Shown here one piece after another: positions 17,424-26,580 of a stretch of 64,000 nt of DNA. The stretch's first letter is position 1. Every line of letters starts with the position of its first letter. A program made the position numbers and the translations under genes. The notes beneath the pieces are model-generated. The model saw nothing but the letters and a program-made list of their open reading frames with translations. It did not search any database and had not been told where the DNA came from. The DNA is from Citrobacter amalonaticus Y19 (GTDB taxonomy: Bacteria > Pseudomonadota > Gammaproteobacteria > Enterobacterales > Enterobacteriaceae). The DNA lies in assembly GCF_000981805.1 (NCBI RefSeq), contig NZ_CP011132.1, forward strand, positions 2,852,001 through 2,916,000. Reading direction: 5' to 3'.

Positions 17424-19121
17424 GTGCACGAAATATTTACCATGCTGCTGGCCGTCTTTGACCGGGCAGCGCTGATGCTATTCTGCCTGTTCTTTCTCAT
17501 CCGCATCCGCCTGTTTCGCGAGCTGCTGCATAAGTCTGCCCATACGCCAAAAGAACTGCTCGCCGTCACCGCCATTTTTTCGATGTTCGCGTTGTTCAGC
17601 ACCTGGTCCGGCGTGCCGGTAGAAGGTTCACTGGTGAACGTGCGTATTATTGCCGTGATGTCAGGCGGGATCCTGTTTGGTCCGTGGGTGGGCATTATTA
17701 CAGGGGTCATTGCCGGAACGCATCGCTATCTGATCGACATTGGCGGCGTGACGGCGGTCCCCTGCTTTATCACCAGCATTCTGGCGGGTTGTCTCGCTGG
17801 CTGGATTAACCGCAAGATCCCCAAAGCCCAGCACTGGCGCGCCGGGATATTAGGCGGCATGCTGTGTGAAACGCTGACGATGATCCTGGTTGTCCTCTGG
17901 GCGCCAACCACCGAACTGGGGCTGGATATCGTCTCGAAAATCGGTATTCCAATGATCCTCGGCAGCGTCTGTATCGGGTTTATCGTGCTGCTGGTACAGA
18001 GCGTTGAGGGTGAGAAAGAAGCAAGCGCCGCGCGACAGGCCAAGCTGGCACTGGATATTGCCAATAAAACCCTGCCCCTGTTTCGCCAGGTCAACAGCGA
18101 ATCGCTGCGCCAGATCTGCGAAATCATTCGTCACGATATCCACGCTGATGCGGTGGCAATTACTAATACCCAACACGTGCTGGCTTACGTCGGCGTCGGG
18201 GAAGCCAACTACCGCAACCACGATGACGTTGTCAGCCCGACCACTCAGCAGGCGATCAGTCATGGTGAAATCATCATTAAAAACAATGATGAAGCGCACC
18301 GCACGCCGGAGATCCACTCCATGCTGGTCATTCCATTATGGGAAAAGGGCGTCGTGACCGGCACGCTGAAAATTTACTACTGCCACGCCCATCAGATCAC
18401 CTCGTCATTGCAGGAGATGGCAATCGGTCTGTCGCAGATTATCTCGACTCAGCTCGAGGTGTCCCGTACCGAGCAATTACGGGAGATGGCAAATAAGGCA
18501 GAGCTACGCGCGCTGCAAAGTAAAATTAATCCTCATTTCCTGTTTAACGCCCTGAACGCGATTTCATCATCGATTCGGCTTAATCCGGACACGGCCCGTC
18601 AGCTCATTTTTAATTTGTCGCGTTACCTGCGCTATAACATTGAGTTAAAGGATGACGAGCAGATCGACATCAAAAAAGAGCTGTACCAAATCAAGGATTA
18701 CATTGCCATTGAACAGGCCCGTTTTGGCGACAAGCTGACCGTGATTTATGATATTGATGAAGAGGTCACCTGCTCCATTCCCAGCCTGCTGATACAACCG
18801 TTAGTGGAGAACGCCATTGTTCATGGCATTCAGCCCTGTAAAGGAAAAGGCGTGGTGACGATTAGCGTCGCCGAATGCGGCAACCGGGTGCGCATTGCCG
18901 TAAGAGACACCGGCCACGGTATCGATCCGAAAGTGATTGAGCGTGTGGAATCCAACGAAATGCCGGGCAATAAAATTGGCCTGCTTAATGTCCATCATCG
19001 CGTTAAGCTGTTATATGGTGAAGGCCTGCATATTCGCCGCCTGGAACCCGGTACTGAGATCGCCTTTTATGTGCCGAACCAGCACACCGCGACCGCGACG
19101 CCCGCCACGTTATTGCTTTAA
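17424..19121 (+). CDS. ypdA: Sensor histidine kinase YpdA (PyrS), LytS family
   Basis: This 565-residue LytS-type kinase matches E. coli YpdA in length. It has an N-terminal 5TM-LYT membrane sensor (to about residue 190), a GAF domain (about 220-350), the HisKA_7TM phospho-acceptor block LQSKINPHFLFNALNAI, and an HATPase domain with NAIVHGIQP. Together with YpdB it senses extracellular pyruvate in E. coli. It starts at a GTG at 17424 and is 14 bases from ypdB. Confidence 0.95.
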   Translation: MHEIFTMLLAVFDRAALMLFCLFFLIRIRLFRELLHKSAHTPKELLAVTAIFSMFALFSTWSGVPVEGSLVNVRIIAVMSGGILFGPWVGIITGVIAGTHRYLIDIGGVTAVPCFITSILAGCLAGWINRKIPKAQHWRAGILGGMLCETLTMILVVLWAPTTELGLDIVSKIGIPMILGSVCIGFIVLLVQSVEGEKEASAARQAKLALDIANKTLPLFRQVNSESLRQICEIIRHDIHADAVAITNTQHVLAYVGVGEANYRNHDDVVSPTTQQAISHGEIIIKNNDEAHRTPEIHSMLVIPLWEKGVVTGTLKIYYCHAHQITSSLQEMAIGLSQIISTQLEVSRTEQLREMANKAELRALQSKINPHFLFNALNAISSSIRLNPDTARQLIFNLSRYLRYNIELKDDEQIDIKKELYQIKDYIAIEQARFGDKLTVIYDIDEEVTCSIPSLLIQPLVENAIVHGIQPCKGKGVVTISVAECGNRVRIAVRDTGHGIDPKVIERVESNEMPGNKIGLLNVHHRVKLLYGEGLHIRRLEPGTEIAFYVPNQHTATATPATLLL

Positions 19122-19135
19122 GCCGGAGTAACACT

Positions 19136-19870
19136 GTGAAAGTCATCATCGTTGAAGATGAATTCCTCGCCCAACAGGAACTCAGTTGGCTGATTAAAGA
19201 ACACAGCCAGATGGAGATTGTCGGCACGTTTGACGACGGTCTGGATGTGCTGAAGTTTTTGCAGCATCACCGCGTCGACGCCATTTTTCTCGATATCAAT
19301 ATTCCGTCGCTGGACGGCGTTCTGCTGGCGAAAAATATCAGTCAGTTCGCTCATAAGCCGTTTATTGTGTTTATTACCGCGTGGAAAGAACATGCGGTTG
19401 AAGCGTTCGAACTGGAAGCGTTTGACTATATTCTCAAGCCATATCAGGAATCACGGATCGTCGGGATGCTGCAAAAGCTGGAGGCGGCCTGGCAACAGCA
19501 ACAGTCCGGCACCGCCGCGGCTGGGCCCGTTACGCGTGAAAACGACACCATCAACCTGATCAAAGATGAGCGGATCATCGTCACGCCGATCAACGATATT
19601 TATTACGCCGAAGCGCATGAGAAAATGACGTTTGTCTATACGCGGCGGGAGTCGTACGTGATGCCCATCAATATCACCGAGTTCTGCAACAAACTGCCGC
19701 CTTCGCATTTTTTCCGCTGCCACCGCTCGTTCTGCGTCAACCTGAACAAGATCCGTGAGATTGAACCGTGGTTTAACAATACCTATATTCTGCGGCTCAA
19801 GGATCTGGAATTTGAGATCCCGGTAAGCCGCAGTAAGGTAAAAGAGTTCCGCCAGTTAATGCATTTATAG
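19136..19870 (+). CDS. ypdB: LytTR response regulator YpdB (PyrR)
   Basis: A 244-residue response regulator with a receiver domain (phospho-Asp53 in FLDINIP, acidic pair EDE at residues 7-9, Lys in ILKPYQ) and a C-terminal LytTR DNA-binding domain (FFRCHRSFCVNLNKIREIEPW). It is the partner of YpdA. In E. coli its main target is the transporter gene yhjX, which is not in this window. It starts at a GTG at 19136. Confidence 0.95.
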   Translation: MKVIIVEDEFLAQQELSWLIKEHSQMEIVGTFDDGLDVLKFLQHHRVDAIFLDINIPSLDGVLLAKNISQFAHKPFIVFITAWKEHAVEAFELEAFDYILKPYQESRIVGMLQKLEAAWQQQQSGTAAAGPVTRENDTINLIKDERIIVTPINDIYYAEAHEKMTFVYTRRESYVMPINITEFCNKLPPSHFFRCHRSFCVNLNKIREIEPWFNNTYILRLKDLEFEIPVSRSKVKEFRQLMHL

Positions 19871-19906
19871 TGGACGGCGTTGCGCTGTCGCCTGGCCGCG
19901 CAGAAA

Positions 19907-20389
19907 TCAGACTTTGAGCATGTTGACCGTGGACTCGATATCAATCTCATCTTCCGAGAAGATCAGCGTCGTGCCCTGAAAGGTGGTGATCGCCAGTTTT
20001 TTCACTGTGCGCATTTCACCTGATTTCTCCGTGGCTTTCGGTCTGATATTGCTCATCAGCAGCCCGACAGAGAGCACCGCATTTTCTTTATCAATCGGCG
20101 TATCGGCCGGAACCTCTTCGCTGAACACCACGAATGACTTAATCGAGGTGAGCTTCAGGCGCTCGCCCGCGATATAGATATATTTGCTGTCCGGTACGAC
20201 CTTCACCGCATACGCAGAGAGACCTTTGTTATTGGTGGTGGGCTCAAAGGTTACCGCCGCATCTTTCTTGAGAAGCTCTGGGTTGGCAACCTTAATCACA
20301 TGAAAATAGCGGTTATCGCCGTTCTCATCTTTGATAAATCCAAAACCTTTATCTTTAAACCACGTTGTGATTGTTCCGTTCATCGCCAT
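19907..20389 (-). CDS. Cold-shock-domain protein with an extra C-terminal domain
   Basis: A 160-residue protein. Residues 3-70 form a cold-shock (OB-fold) domain with the RNP1-like KGFGFIKD and the RNP2-like RYFHVI. Residues 70-160 are a second beta-rich segment not present in CspA-type proteins (KYIYIAGERLKLTSIKSFVV...EDEIDIESTVNMLKV), for which I know no function. Single-stranded nucleic acid binding is inferred from the N-terminal half. The first ATG (20389) is used; an ATG two codons later is equally possible. Confidence 0.8.
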   Translation of the reverse strand: MAMNGTITTWFKDKGFGFIKDENGDNRYFHVIKVANPELLKKDAAVTFEPTTNNKGLSAYAVKVVPDSKYIYIAGERLKLTSIKSFVVFSEEVPADTPIDKENAVLSVGLLMSNIRPKATEKSGEMRTVKKLAITTFQGTTLIFSEDEIDIESTVNMLKV

Positions 20390-20578
20390 TACCGTCTGGT
20401 TAATCTACTCAATTTTTTGCAGCGCGCAGTGTAAAGCACAATGCCTGCGCAGGCCACGTCTTTGGGTTAAGTCTGGATGATAAATTTCAGCGACGCGAGG
20501 GAAAGTGAAGTCACCGTCATTCGCCGGGCGGCGGAAAATGGGTTATTATCCGCACCCACTTTCCCGCCGGGCAGCCTG

Positions 20579-21277
20579 ATGTCGACGATTATTGATACCT
20601 TTATTGCCCCACCGTGCGACGACGAGATAGAGACACTCTATCAGGACGATCACCTGGTGATTATCAACAAACCCGCCGGGTTGCTCAGTCTTTCAGGGAA
20701 GAATCCGCAAAATCTCGATTCAGTACACTATCGACTGGTTCAGCAATTCCCTGGCTGTACGCTGGTCCACCGCCTGGATTTCGGCACGTCCGGACTGATA
20801 GTGGTGGCGCGTAATAAAGCGATCAATGCCGCTCTCTGCCACCAGTTCAGCCAGCGCACTGTCAGTAAAGTCTACAGCGCGCTGCTCTGCGGACATCTGG
20901 ACGCTGACGAGGGAACGATAGACGCACCGATTGCTAAAGATCCGGCCCTGTTCCCGCTGATGTCGATTTGCCCGATCAAGGGCAAGCCCGCGCGGTCGCA
21001 TTATCAGGTCGTTGAGCGTGTTGTCTGGCAACTGGCCGATGGAACCGCAATACCGTTGACGCGGGTGCAACTCACGCCGGAAACCGGGCGTACACATCAG
21101 CTACGCATTCACTGCCAGCGAATGGGGCACCCCATTCTGGGCTGCGACCTGTATGGCGGTCGCCTGCTGCCCGGTACAGAACAAACTTCGCGTCTGATGC
21201 TTCACGCCAGCGAACTGCGCTTTGTTCATCCCGTCAGCGGGGAGTGCATCAACGCGCATCACGCCGCGCCATTCTGA
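20579..21277 (+). CDS. RluA-family RNA pseudouridine synthase
   Basis: A pseudouridine synthase of the RluA class. The catalytic Asp is in LVHRLDFGTSGL, the uracil-binding block is ETGRTHQLRIHCQRMGHPILGCDLYGG, and the N-terminal VINKPAGLLSLSG strand is typical. The protein is 232 residues from the ATG at 20579. A longer frame from 20477 would give 266 residues, but its extra N-terminus is not family-like and contains a possible -10 box (TATTAT near 20545). E. coli RluA has HRLDMATSG and lies elsewhere, so this is a paralog. The target RNA (23S rRNA or tRNA) is unknown. Confidence 0.82.
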   Translation: MSTIIDTFIAPPCDDEIETLYQDDHLVIINKPAGLLSLSGKNPQNLDSVHYRLVQQFPGCTLVHRLDFGTSGLIVVARNKAINAALCHQFSQRTVSKVYSALLCGHLDADEGTIDAPIAKDPALFPLMSICPIKGKPARSHYQVVERVVWQLADGTAIPLTRVQLTPETGRTHQLRIHCQRMGHPILGCDLYGGRLLPGTEQTSRLMLHASELRFVHPVSGECINAHHAAPF

Positions 21278-21284
21278 GCGCGAC

Positions 21285-21824
21285 TTACCACATCAAATCA
21301 TCAGGCACTTTAAAATCAGCATACGGATCGTCTTCATCCTGCTCTTCCTGACTCAGCGCGCTGTGTAAGACGATGCTGTTTGCATCGCGCTGCGCAATTT
21401 TATCGGCAACGCTGGCCGGGATAATCGCGTATTCGCTCTCGTCGCTGTTATCGGTAGCCAGACGCGCTATAGCCAGACGTCCGTTGATAAGCTGCGCCTG
21501 GGTCTGCTTATCCACTTCGATTTTTTTGATAAGATTGTTATCGGTGAAGTTAAAGCCAATGTCGCCTCTTGCGACAGTGATCCGATTCATTTCAATCAGT
21601 TGCTTCACCTGGGCTTTAAATTCTTTCGCCAGCGTCGCCTGTTTTTGCTGCTCGCTGAGCTGTTTGTCACGCTCAAGCTGCGCCTTTTTATTTTCTTCGA
21701 CCGCCTCTCTTGCCTCACGAGCCTGCACGCGTGATTTTTTAGCCGTTCTCTGGACTTTCGCCATCTTTTTGCTGGTTACTAAACCCGCTTTGAGCATCTG
21801 CTCTTGTAAGGTAAGTTTTGTCAT
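21285..21824 (-). CDS. YaiL-like DUF2058 protein
   Basis: A 179-residue protein close to E. coli YaiL over its whole length, including the identical C-terminal DDPYADFKVPDDLMW. The N-terminal third is strongly basic and predicted helical/coiled (KKMAKVQRTAKKSRVQAREAR...KKAQLERDKQLSEQQKQ), followed by a compact domain with GDIGFNFTDNNLIKKI. YaiL has been reported to associate with nucleic acid or ribosomes, without a defined reaction. The E. coli gene is at another locus. It converges on the pseudouridine synthase, with stops 7 bases apart. Confidence 0.82.
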   Translation of the reverse strand: MTKLTLQEQMLKAGLVTSKKMAKVQRTAKKSRVQAREAREAVEENKKAQLERDKQLSEQQKQATLAKEFKAQVKQLIEMNRITVARGDIGFNFTDNNLIKKIEVDKQTQAQLINGRLAIARLATDNSDESEYAIIPASVADKIAQRDANSIVLHSALSQEEQDEDDPYADFKVPDDLMW

Positions 21825-21936
21825 CTTTGCTTATAAACCTGAGGAGTGATGTCTGAGATTATACCTGCAATTTTCACGCCGATACCAGTTGGCAGACACG
21901 TTTCACCGGTGTCGTCATGATGCAATAAAGCCTGAA

Positions 21937-22314
21937 TCAGAGTCCGAACACTGTCTCAATTTCGATTCTGAGATCGGGTGAAAAAAGACGGCTGACTTCA
22001 ACGAGGGAACTGGCTGGCAGATATTCACCGTAGTGCCGGTAAAGGACCTCACGCAACGTGTCAATTTCATCAAATGAGGTAATGAAAATAGTCACTTTTA
22101 TCAGCGCGGAAAAATCGATGCCTTCTGCGGCGGTCACTTTCTTTATCTGAGCGAATATCTCTTCCGCCTGTTCTGCGATACCACCGCGCTGAGCCGGCGT
22201 GCCAAAGGCGGTCAGCCCCGAAATATAGAGCATCCCATTGTATTTCACCGCATGAACATAAGGCGCGTTAACGTCACCTAATTCAGGGTAGTTTTTGCGT
22301 TCTACCGTTTTCAT
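21937..22314 (-). CDS. RidA-family protein
   Basis: A 125-residue member of the RidA/YjgF/Rid family (YVHAVKYNGMLYISGLTAFG near the N-terminus, SLVEVSRLFSPDLRIEIETV at the C-terminus). RidA itself hydrolyses reactive enamine/imine intermediates from PLP enzymes; side branches of the family have other or unknown roles. The Arg in the C-terminal DLRIEIE block corresponds to the usual carboxylate-binding position. Trimeric and cytosolic in known members. It lies downstream of glk on the same strand but behind a terminator. Confidence 0.8.
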   Translation of the reverse strand: MKTVERKNYPELGDVNAPYVHAVKYNGMLYISGLTAFGTPAQRGGIAEQAEEIFAQIKKVTAAEGIDFSALIKVTIFITSFDEIDTLREVLYRHYGEYLPASSLVEVSRLFSPDLRIEIETVFGL

Positions 22315-22341
22315 TCTGTCGGTTCCTTTATCAAATGGGTG

Positions 22342-22372
22342 AAAAAAACCGCGTGAGACACGCGGTTTTTTC
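22342..22372 (-). terminator. Terminator of glk
   Basis: AAAACCGCG and CGCGGTTTT flank a 7-base loop, with A-run and T-run on both sides. It ends glk on the minus strand just before the RidA-like gene. Confidence 0.85.
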
Positions 22373-22384
22373 GTTTAACGTGGT

Positions 22385-23350
22385 TTACAGAATCTGGCCT
22401 AACGTCTGGCGCAGATGCGCGCCGGCACCCAGCAGGCCGGGATTATCGTGAACGATCAGATACACCGGAATGTCCTGAACGTAGGCCTTAAAGCGACCTT
22501 TATCTTCAAAACCACCGCGGAAGCCTGAGGCTTTAAAGAACTCCAGGAAGCGCGGCACGATGCCACCGGCGATGTAGACACCGCCAAAGGTGCCCAGCGT
22601 TAACGCCAGATCGCCGCCGAAACGTCCCATGATCACGCAGAACAGCGACAGCGCGCGGCGACAATCCGTGCAACTGTCGGCCAGCGCGCGTTCGGTAATA
22701 TCTTTCGGCTGCAGATTTTCCGGCAGACGTCCGTCGGATTTGACGATCGCGCGGTACAAGTTCACCAGCCCCGGACCAGACAGTACGCGCTCCGCAGAAA
22801 CGTGACCAATCTCGGCACGCAGGACTTCCAGGATGATCGCCTCTTCTTCACTGTTCGGCGCGAAATCGACGTGACCACCCTCGCCCGGCAGGCTGACCCA
22901 CCGTTTATCGACATGGACCAGATGCGATACTCCCAGACCGGTACCCGCCCCATAAACCGCGATAGGTTTACCCTCAACCGGTTCCGCGCCGCCAAACTGG
23001 ATCAGATGCTCTTTTTTCAGCATCGGGATCGCCATCGACACCGCGGTGAAATCATTAATGATTTCCAGATGGCTGAAGCCAAGATTCTTTTTCATCTCCG
23101 CAATAGAAAACGCCCAGGTATGGTTGGTCATCGCGACCCAGTCCCCCGTAATCGGGCAGGCAATCGCGATACAGCCAGCGTCCACGTCAACCTTGTGCTC
23201 ATCGAGGTAAACACGCACGACAGCCTCCAGGCTGGGATAGTCCAGACCGGAATAGGTTTTGGCCTGCGAGATTTCACCACTGTTGATATCACACAGAGCA
23301 AGACGGGCGTTGGTGCCGCCGACATCACCTACTAAAGCATACTTTGTCAT
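22385..23350 (-). CDS. glk: Glucokinase Glk
   Basis: This 321-residue protein has the length of E. coli glucokinase. The ATP-binding phosphate-1 motif is GDVGGTNARLAL at the N-terminus, the glucose-contact motif is EIINDFTAVS with the catalytic Asp, and AVYGAGTGLGVSHL and LPGEGGHVDFAP follow. It phosphorylates free intracellular glucose with ATP, bypassing the PTS. It is divergent from yfeO, as in E. coli. Confidence 0.96.
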   Translation of the reverse strand: MTKYALVGDVGGTNARLALCDINSGEISQAKTYSGLDYPSLEAVVRVYLDEHKVDVDAGCIAIACPITGDWVAMTNHTWAFSIAEMKKNLGFSHLEIINDFTAVSMAIPMLKKEHLIQFGGAEPVEGKPIAVYGAGTGLGVSHLVHVDKRWVSLPGEGGHVDFAPNSEEEAIILEVLRAEIGHVSAERVLSGPGLVNLYRAIVKSDGRLPENLQPKDITERALADSCTDCRRALSLFCVIMGRFGGDLALTLGTFGGVYIAGGIVPRFLEFFKASGFRGGFEDKGRFKAYVQDIPVYLIVHDNPGLLGAGAHLRQTLGQIL

Positions 23351-23554
23351 TCTTCTACTGCTCCGCTAAAGTCAAAATAAGTCTTTGCCACACTGTAAAT
23401 ACACGGGGGCATAACAACAACGTCAGAAAAGCGAGTCCCCTGAAAATATCGATCCAGGTCACACAATAACTTTATCGTTTCAGCACCATTTGCAGCGATG
23501 CCATCCGGCTGACGCGGCAAACTGAACGCAAGATACGGCATTAAGGAAAAAAAC

Positions 23555-24790
23555 ATGCTCCATCCGCGAGCCAGAACCATGTTGTTATTGTCGCTTCCCG
23601 CGTTGCTTCTGGGGATCGCATCCAGTTTAGTCCTGATTGTGGTCATGAAGTTTGCTTCCATCTTGCAGAGCATACTCTGGCAACGTCTGCCGGGAAGTCT
23701 GGGGATCGCTGCCGACTCCCCCGTCTGGATCATGCTTACCCTGACGCTAACCGGGGTTATAGTCGGTCTGGTGATTCGCTACAGCACCGGGCATGCCGGT
23801 CCTGATCCGGCCACTGAACCGCTGATCGGCGCGCCGATTTCTCCTGCGGCGTTGCCAGGCTTGATCATCGCGCTGGTGTTGGGTCTGGCGGGTGGCGTCA
23901 GCCTCGGCCCCGAACATCCGATTATGGCGGTTAACATCGCGTTAGCCGTTGCGATGGGTCGTCGGTTTTTCCCGCGGATTGGCGCACTCGACTGGACCAT
24001 TCTGGCCTCTGCCGGCACCATCGGCGCCCTGTTTGGCACACCGGTCGCCGCCGCATTGATTTTCTCACAAACCCTGAGCGGCTCTAACGATACCCCGTTG
24101 TGGGATCGCCTCTTCGCGCCGTTAATGGCGGCGGCGGCAGGTTCGCTGACCACCAGCCTGTTCTTTCATCCGCATTTCTCGCTCCCGATAGCCCACTATC
24201 CCCAGATGCGGATCGTGGACATTTTCTCCGGGGCCGTGGTGGCGGCGATTGCCATCGCGGCAGGGATGGTGGCGGTCTGGTGTTTACCCCGACTGCACGC
24301 TTTATTGCATCGCCTGAAAAACCCGGTGCTGATCCTCGGCATCGGCGGCTTCCTTTTAGGGATACTCGGCGTGGTGGGAGGACCGCTAACGCTGTTTAAA
24401 GGCCTGGATGAAATGCAGCAAATCGCGTTCAGCCAGACGCTCGGCACAACGGATTTCTTCATGTTAGCGGTGATTAAACTCGCCGCGCTGGTCATTGCGG
24501 CGGCCAGCGGTTTCCGTGGAGGGCGAATCTTCCCGGTGGTATTCATCGGCGTAGCGCTGGGGCTGATGCTGCACGCCCACGTTGAAGCCGTTCCGGCGGC
24601 CATTACCGTCTCCTGCGCGATTCTGGGCCTGGTGCTGGTCGTCACCCGTGACGGCTGGCTCAGTCTGTTTATGGCCGCAGTCGTGGTGCCGGACACCACC
24701 CTGCTGCCGCTGCTGTGTATTGTGATGCTTCCGGCCTGGCTGTTACTGGCGGGCAAACCGATGATGATCGCCAACCGGGAAGATAAATAG
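23555..24790 (+). CDS. yfeO: CLC-type putative ion channel/transporter YfeO
   Basis: A 411-residue integral membrane protein with about 10-12 hydrophobic segments, closely related to E. coli YfeO. It has the CLC-like GGVSLGPEHPIM segment and GFRGGRIFPVVFIG, which correspond to the chloride-channel ion-selectivity helices. YfeO has no proven transport activity. The stop codon ends 1 base before the convergent ipdC stop, leaving no room for separate terminators. Confidence 0.92.
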   Translation: MLHPRARTMLLLSLPALLLGIASSLVLIVVMKFASILQSILWQRLPGSLGIAADSPVWIMLTLTLTGVIVGLVIRYSTGHAGPDPATEPLIGAPISPAALPGLIIALVLGLAGGVSLGPEHPIMAVNIALAVAMGRRFFPRIGALDWTILASAGTIGALFGTPVAAALIFSQTLSGSNDTPLWDRLFAPLMAAAAGSLTTSLFFHPHFSLPIAHYPQMRIVDIFSGAVVAAIAIAAGMVAVWCLPRLHALLHRLKNPVLILGIGGFLLGILGVVGGPLTLFKGLDEMQQIAFSQTLGTTDFFMLAVIKLAALVIAAASGFRGGRIFPVVFIGVALGLMLHAHVEAVPAAITVSCAILGLVLVVTRDGWLSLFMAAVVVPDTTLLPLLCIVMLPAWLLLAGKPMMIANREDK

Positions 24791-26446
24791 TCATCCGCTG
24801 TTACGCGATTCCAGCGCCTGGGTGACCTTACGTAACAGCACGGGTAAGTCGGCTTTCGGTAGCACAACTTCAATCAACGAGAGCCGCTGTGGACGCGCCA
24901 GCCGGGCCAGTACCTCCTCGAGCTGGATGGCCTGAGTCACCCGCCAGCATTCAGCCTGATCCGCAAGGCTGAATGCCCGTGGGATCTGCGTCCAGTTCCA
25001 GGAAGCAATATCGTTGTACCGCTGTTTCTCCCCGTGGATCGCTCGCTCGACGGTATACCCGTCGTTATTGAGCACCAGGATCACCGGCGTGTGCCCGTCG
25101 CGCAGCATAGATCCCATTTCCTGGATGGTCAGTTGCGCGGCGCCGTCGCCGGTTATCAGAATAACCCGACGTTCAGGTGCCGCCGTTTGTGCGCCAAACG
25201 CTGCTGGCAGCGAATAGCCTATCGATCCCCAGAGCGGCTGTACTATCAGTTCCGCCCCCGTGGGCAGCGACAATGACGCGGCCCCAAACGCCGCCGTGCC
25301 CTGATCGGCGAGGATCAGATCGCCGGGTGCCAGCGCCTGCTGCACGGTATGCCAGAAGTTCTCCTGAGTCAGAGGCCCTCTTTCGATGTGCGGCTGTACG
25401 GTTGCAGGTTTAGCGGGCGGCGGTGCAAAAGAGAGCTCCAGACACAGCTCACGCAACGTGGTGACCGCCTGCTCCATAGACAGACCGCTGAACCAGGTGC
25501 TTCCCACCCGTGATGCCTGCGGCTGAACCTCAATGGTACGCTCCAGCGCCAGTTGCTGGGTAAAACCGGCCGTCAGCGTATCGACGAATCGGGTTCCCAC
25601 ACAAATCGTAGTATCCGCCTGTTCTATCGCCTGACGGACATCGTCACTGCTGGCCCCCGCGCTGTAAGTCCCGACAAACCCCGGTTGCTGTTCGTCGAAA
25701 AGCCCCTTCCCCATCAACAGCGTGGCGTGAGCCATGGGTGTCTCGGCCATCCAGCGTTGCAGGACCGGTTGCAGACCAAAACGGTGGGCGAGAAAATCTG
25801 CCAGCAGCGCCACGCGTGGACTGTTGATCAACATTTGTCGTGCATGGTAGCGAAATGCCGTCGCCACGTTGTCCTGCAATTCCGACCCAGAGAGAGCCAG
25901 CTCCGCTGAAGGAGGTAAGGCGGGACGTTTCGCGACGTCAGCGGGCAGCATCAGGTAACCCGGGCGATGAGCGGTCAACATCGCGCACAGGACGCGGTCA
26001 ATCTCGTGACAGGCGTTTTGCTCATCCAGCAACGCACTGGCAACACAGAGGGACTGGCTCATACGGTAGAAGTGCTGGAAGTCGCCATCGCCCAGCGTGT
26101 GGTGCATCAGTTCTCCCCGACGCTGCGCGCCGCTACACGGGGCACCAACAATATGCAAAACGGGAACATATTCCGCATAGCTGCCCGCCAGGCCATTCAT
26201 CGCACTGAGTTCACCCACGCCAAACGTGGTCAGCAACGCGCCAGCCCCGGCGACCCGGGCGTAACCGTCCGCCGCATAGGCGGCGTTAAGCTCGTTCGCG
26301 CACCCGACCCAGCGCACGTGCGGATGGTCGATCACATGGTCAAGAAACTGCAAATTGTAATCACCCGGTACGCCAAACAGATGCCCGATGCCGCACCCGG
26401 CAATTCTGTCGAGCAGGTAATCCGCAACGGTATAAGGGGTTTGCAT
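24791..26446 (-). CDS. ipdC: Indolepyruvate decarboxylase IpdC
   Basis: A 551-residue thiamine-diphosphate enzyme. The ThDP/Mg motif is GDGAAQLTIQEMGSMLRDG ending in NNDGYT, the N-terminal Pyr domain carries the catalytic Glu in HIFGVPGDYN... and GVGELSAMNGLAGSYAE, and LWGSIGYSLPAAFGA marks the PP domain. The length matches Enterobacter IpdC. It decarboxylates indole-3-pyruvate to indole-3-acetaldehyde on the route from tryptophan to indole-acetic acid. Phenylpyruvate is a possible second substrate. E. coli K-12 lacks it. A TyrR-box-like site lies about 80 bases upstream. Confidence 0.93.
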   Translation of the reverse strand: MQTPYTVADYLLDRIAGCGIGHLFGVPGDYNLQFLDHVIDHPHVRWVGCANELNAAYAADGYARVAGAGALLTTFGVGELSAMNGLAGSYAEYVPVLHIVGAPCSGAQRRGELMHHTLGDGDFQHFYRMSQSLCVASALLDEQNACHEIDRVLCAMLTAHRPGYLMLPADVAKRPALPPSAELALSGSELQDNVATAFRYHARQMLINSPRVALLADFLAHRFGLQPVLQRWMAETPMAHATLLMGKGLFDEQQPGFVGTYSAGASSDDVRQAIEQADTTICVGTRFVDTLTAGFTQQLALERTIEVQPQASRVGSTWFSGLSMEQAVTTLRELCLELSFAPPPAKPATVQPHIERGPLTQENFWHTVQQALAPGDLILADQGTAAFGAASLSLPTGAELIVQPLWGSIGYSLPAAFGAQTAAPERRVILITGDGAAQLTIQEMGSMLRDGHTPVILVLNNDGYTVERAIHGEKQRYNDIASWNWTQIPRAFSLADQAECWRVTQAIQLEEVLARLARPQRLSLIEVVLPKADLPVLLRKVTQALESRNSG

Positions 26447-26527
26447 GACAGCTTTCCTTCTGACGGTAACCTCATGTTGAGTATTGAAGAAGCGTTGGGG
26501 CTGTCCAGAAAGCGGCGGCGATGAGGG

Positions 26528-26545
26528 TGGAAAGCAGAATTTACA
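26528..26545. promoter_or_regulatory. TyrR-box-like site upstream of ipdC
   Basis: TGGAAA-N6-TTTACA matches the TyrR consensus TGTAAA-N6-TTTACA at 11 of 12 defined positions. It lies 82-99 bases upstream of the ipdC start. TyrR is known to activate ipdC in Enterobacter in response to aromatic amino acids, so the position fits. It is symmetrical and could also affect the divergent reductase gene. Confidence 0.6.
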
Positions 26546-26580
26546 GTGTCCGGGGCGAGAATGTCATTGAAAAATGATGA

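Noticed and set aside
20477..20578. N-terminal extension of the RluA-like protein
   Set aside because: Not family-like and contains a possible -10 box.
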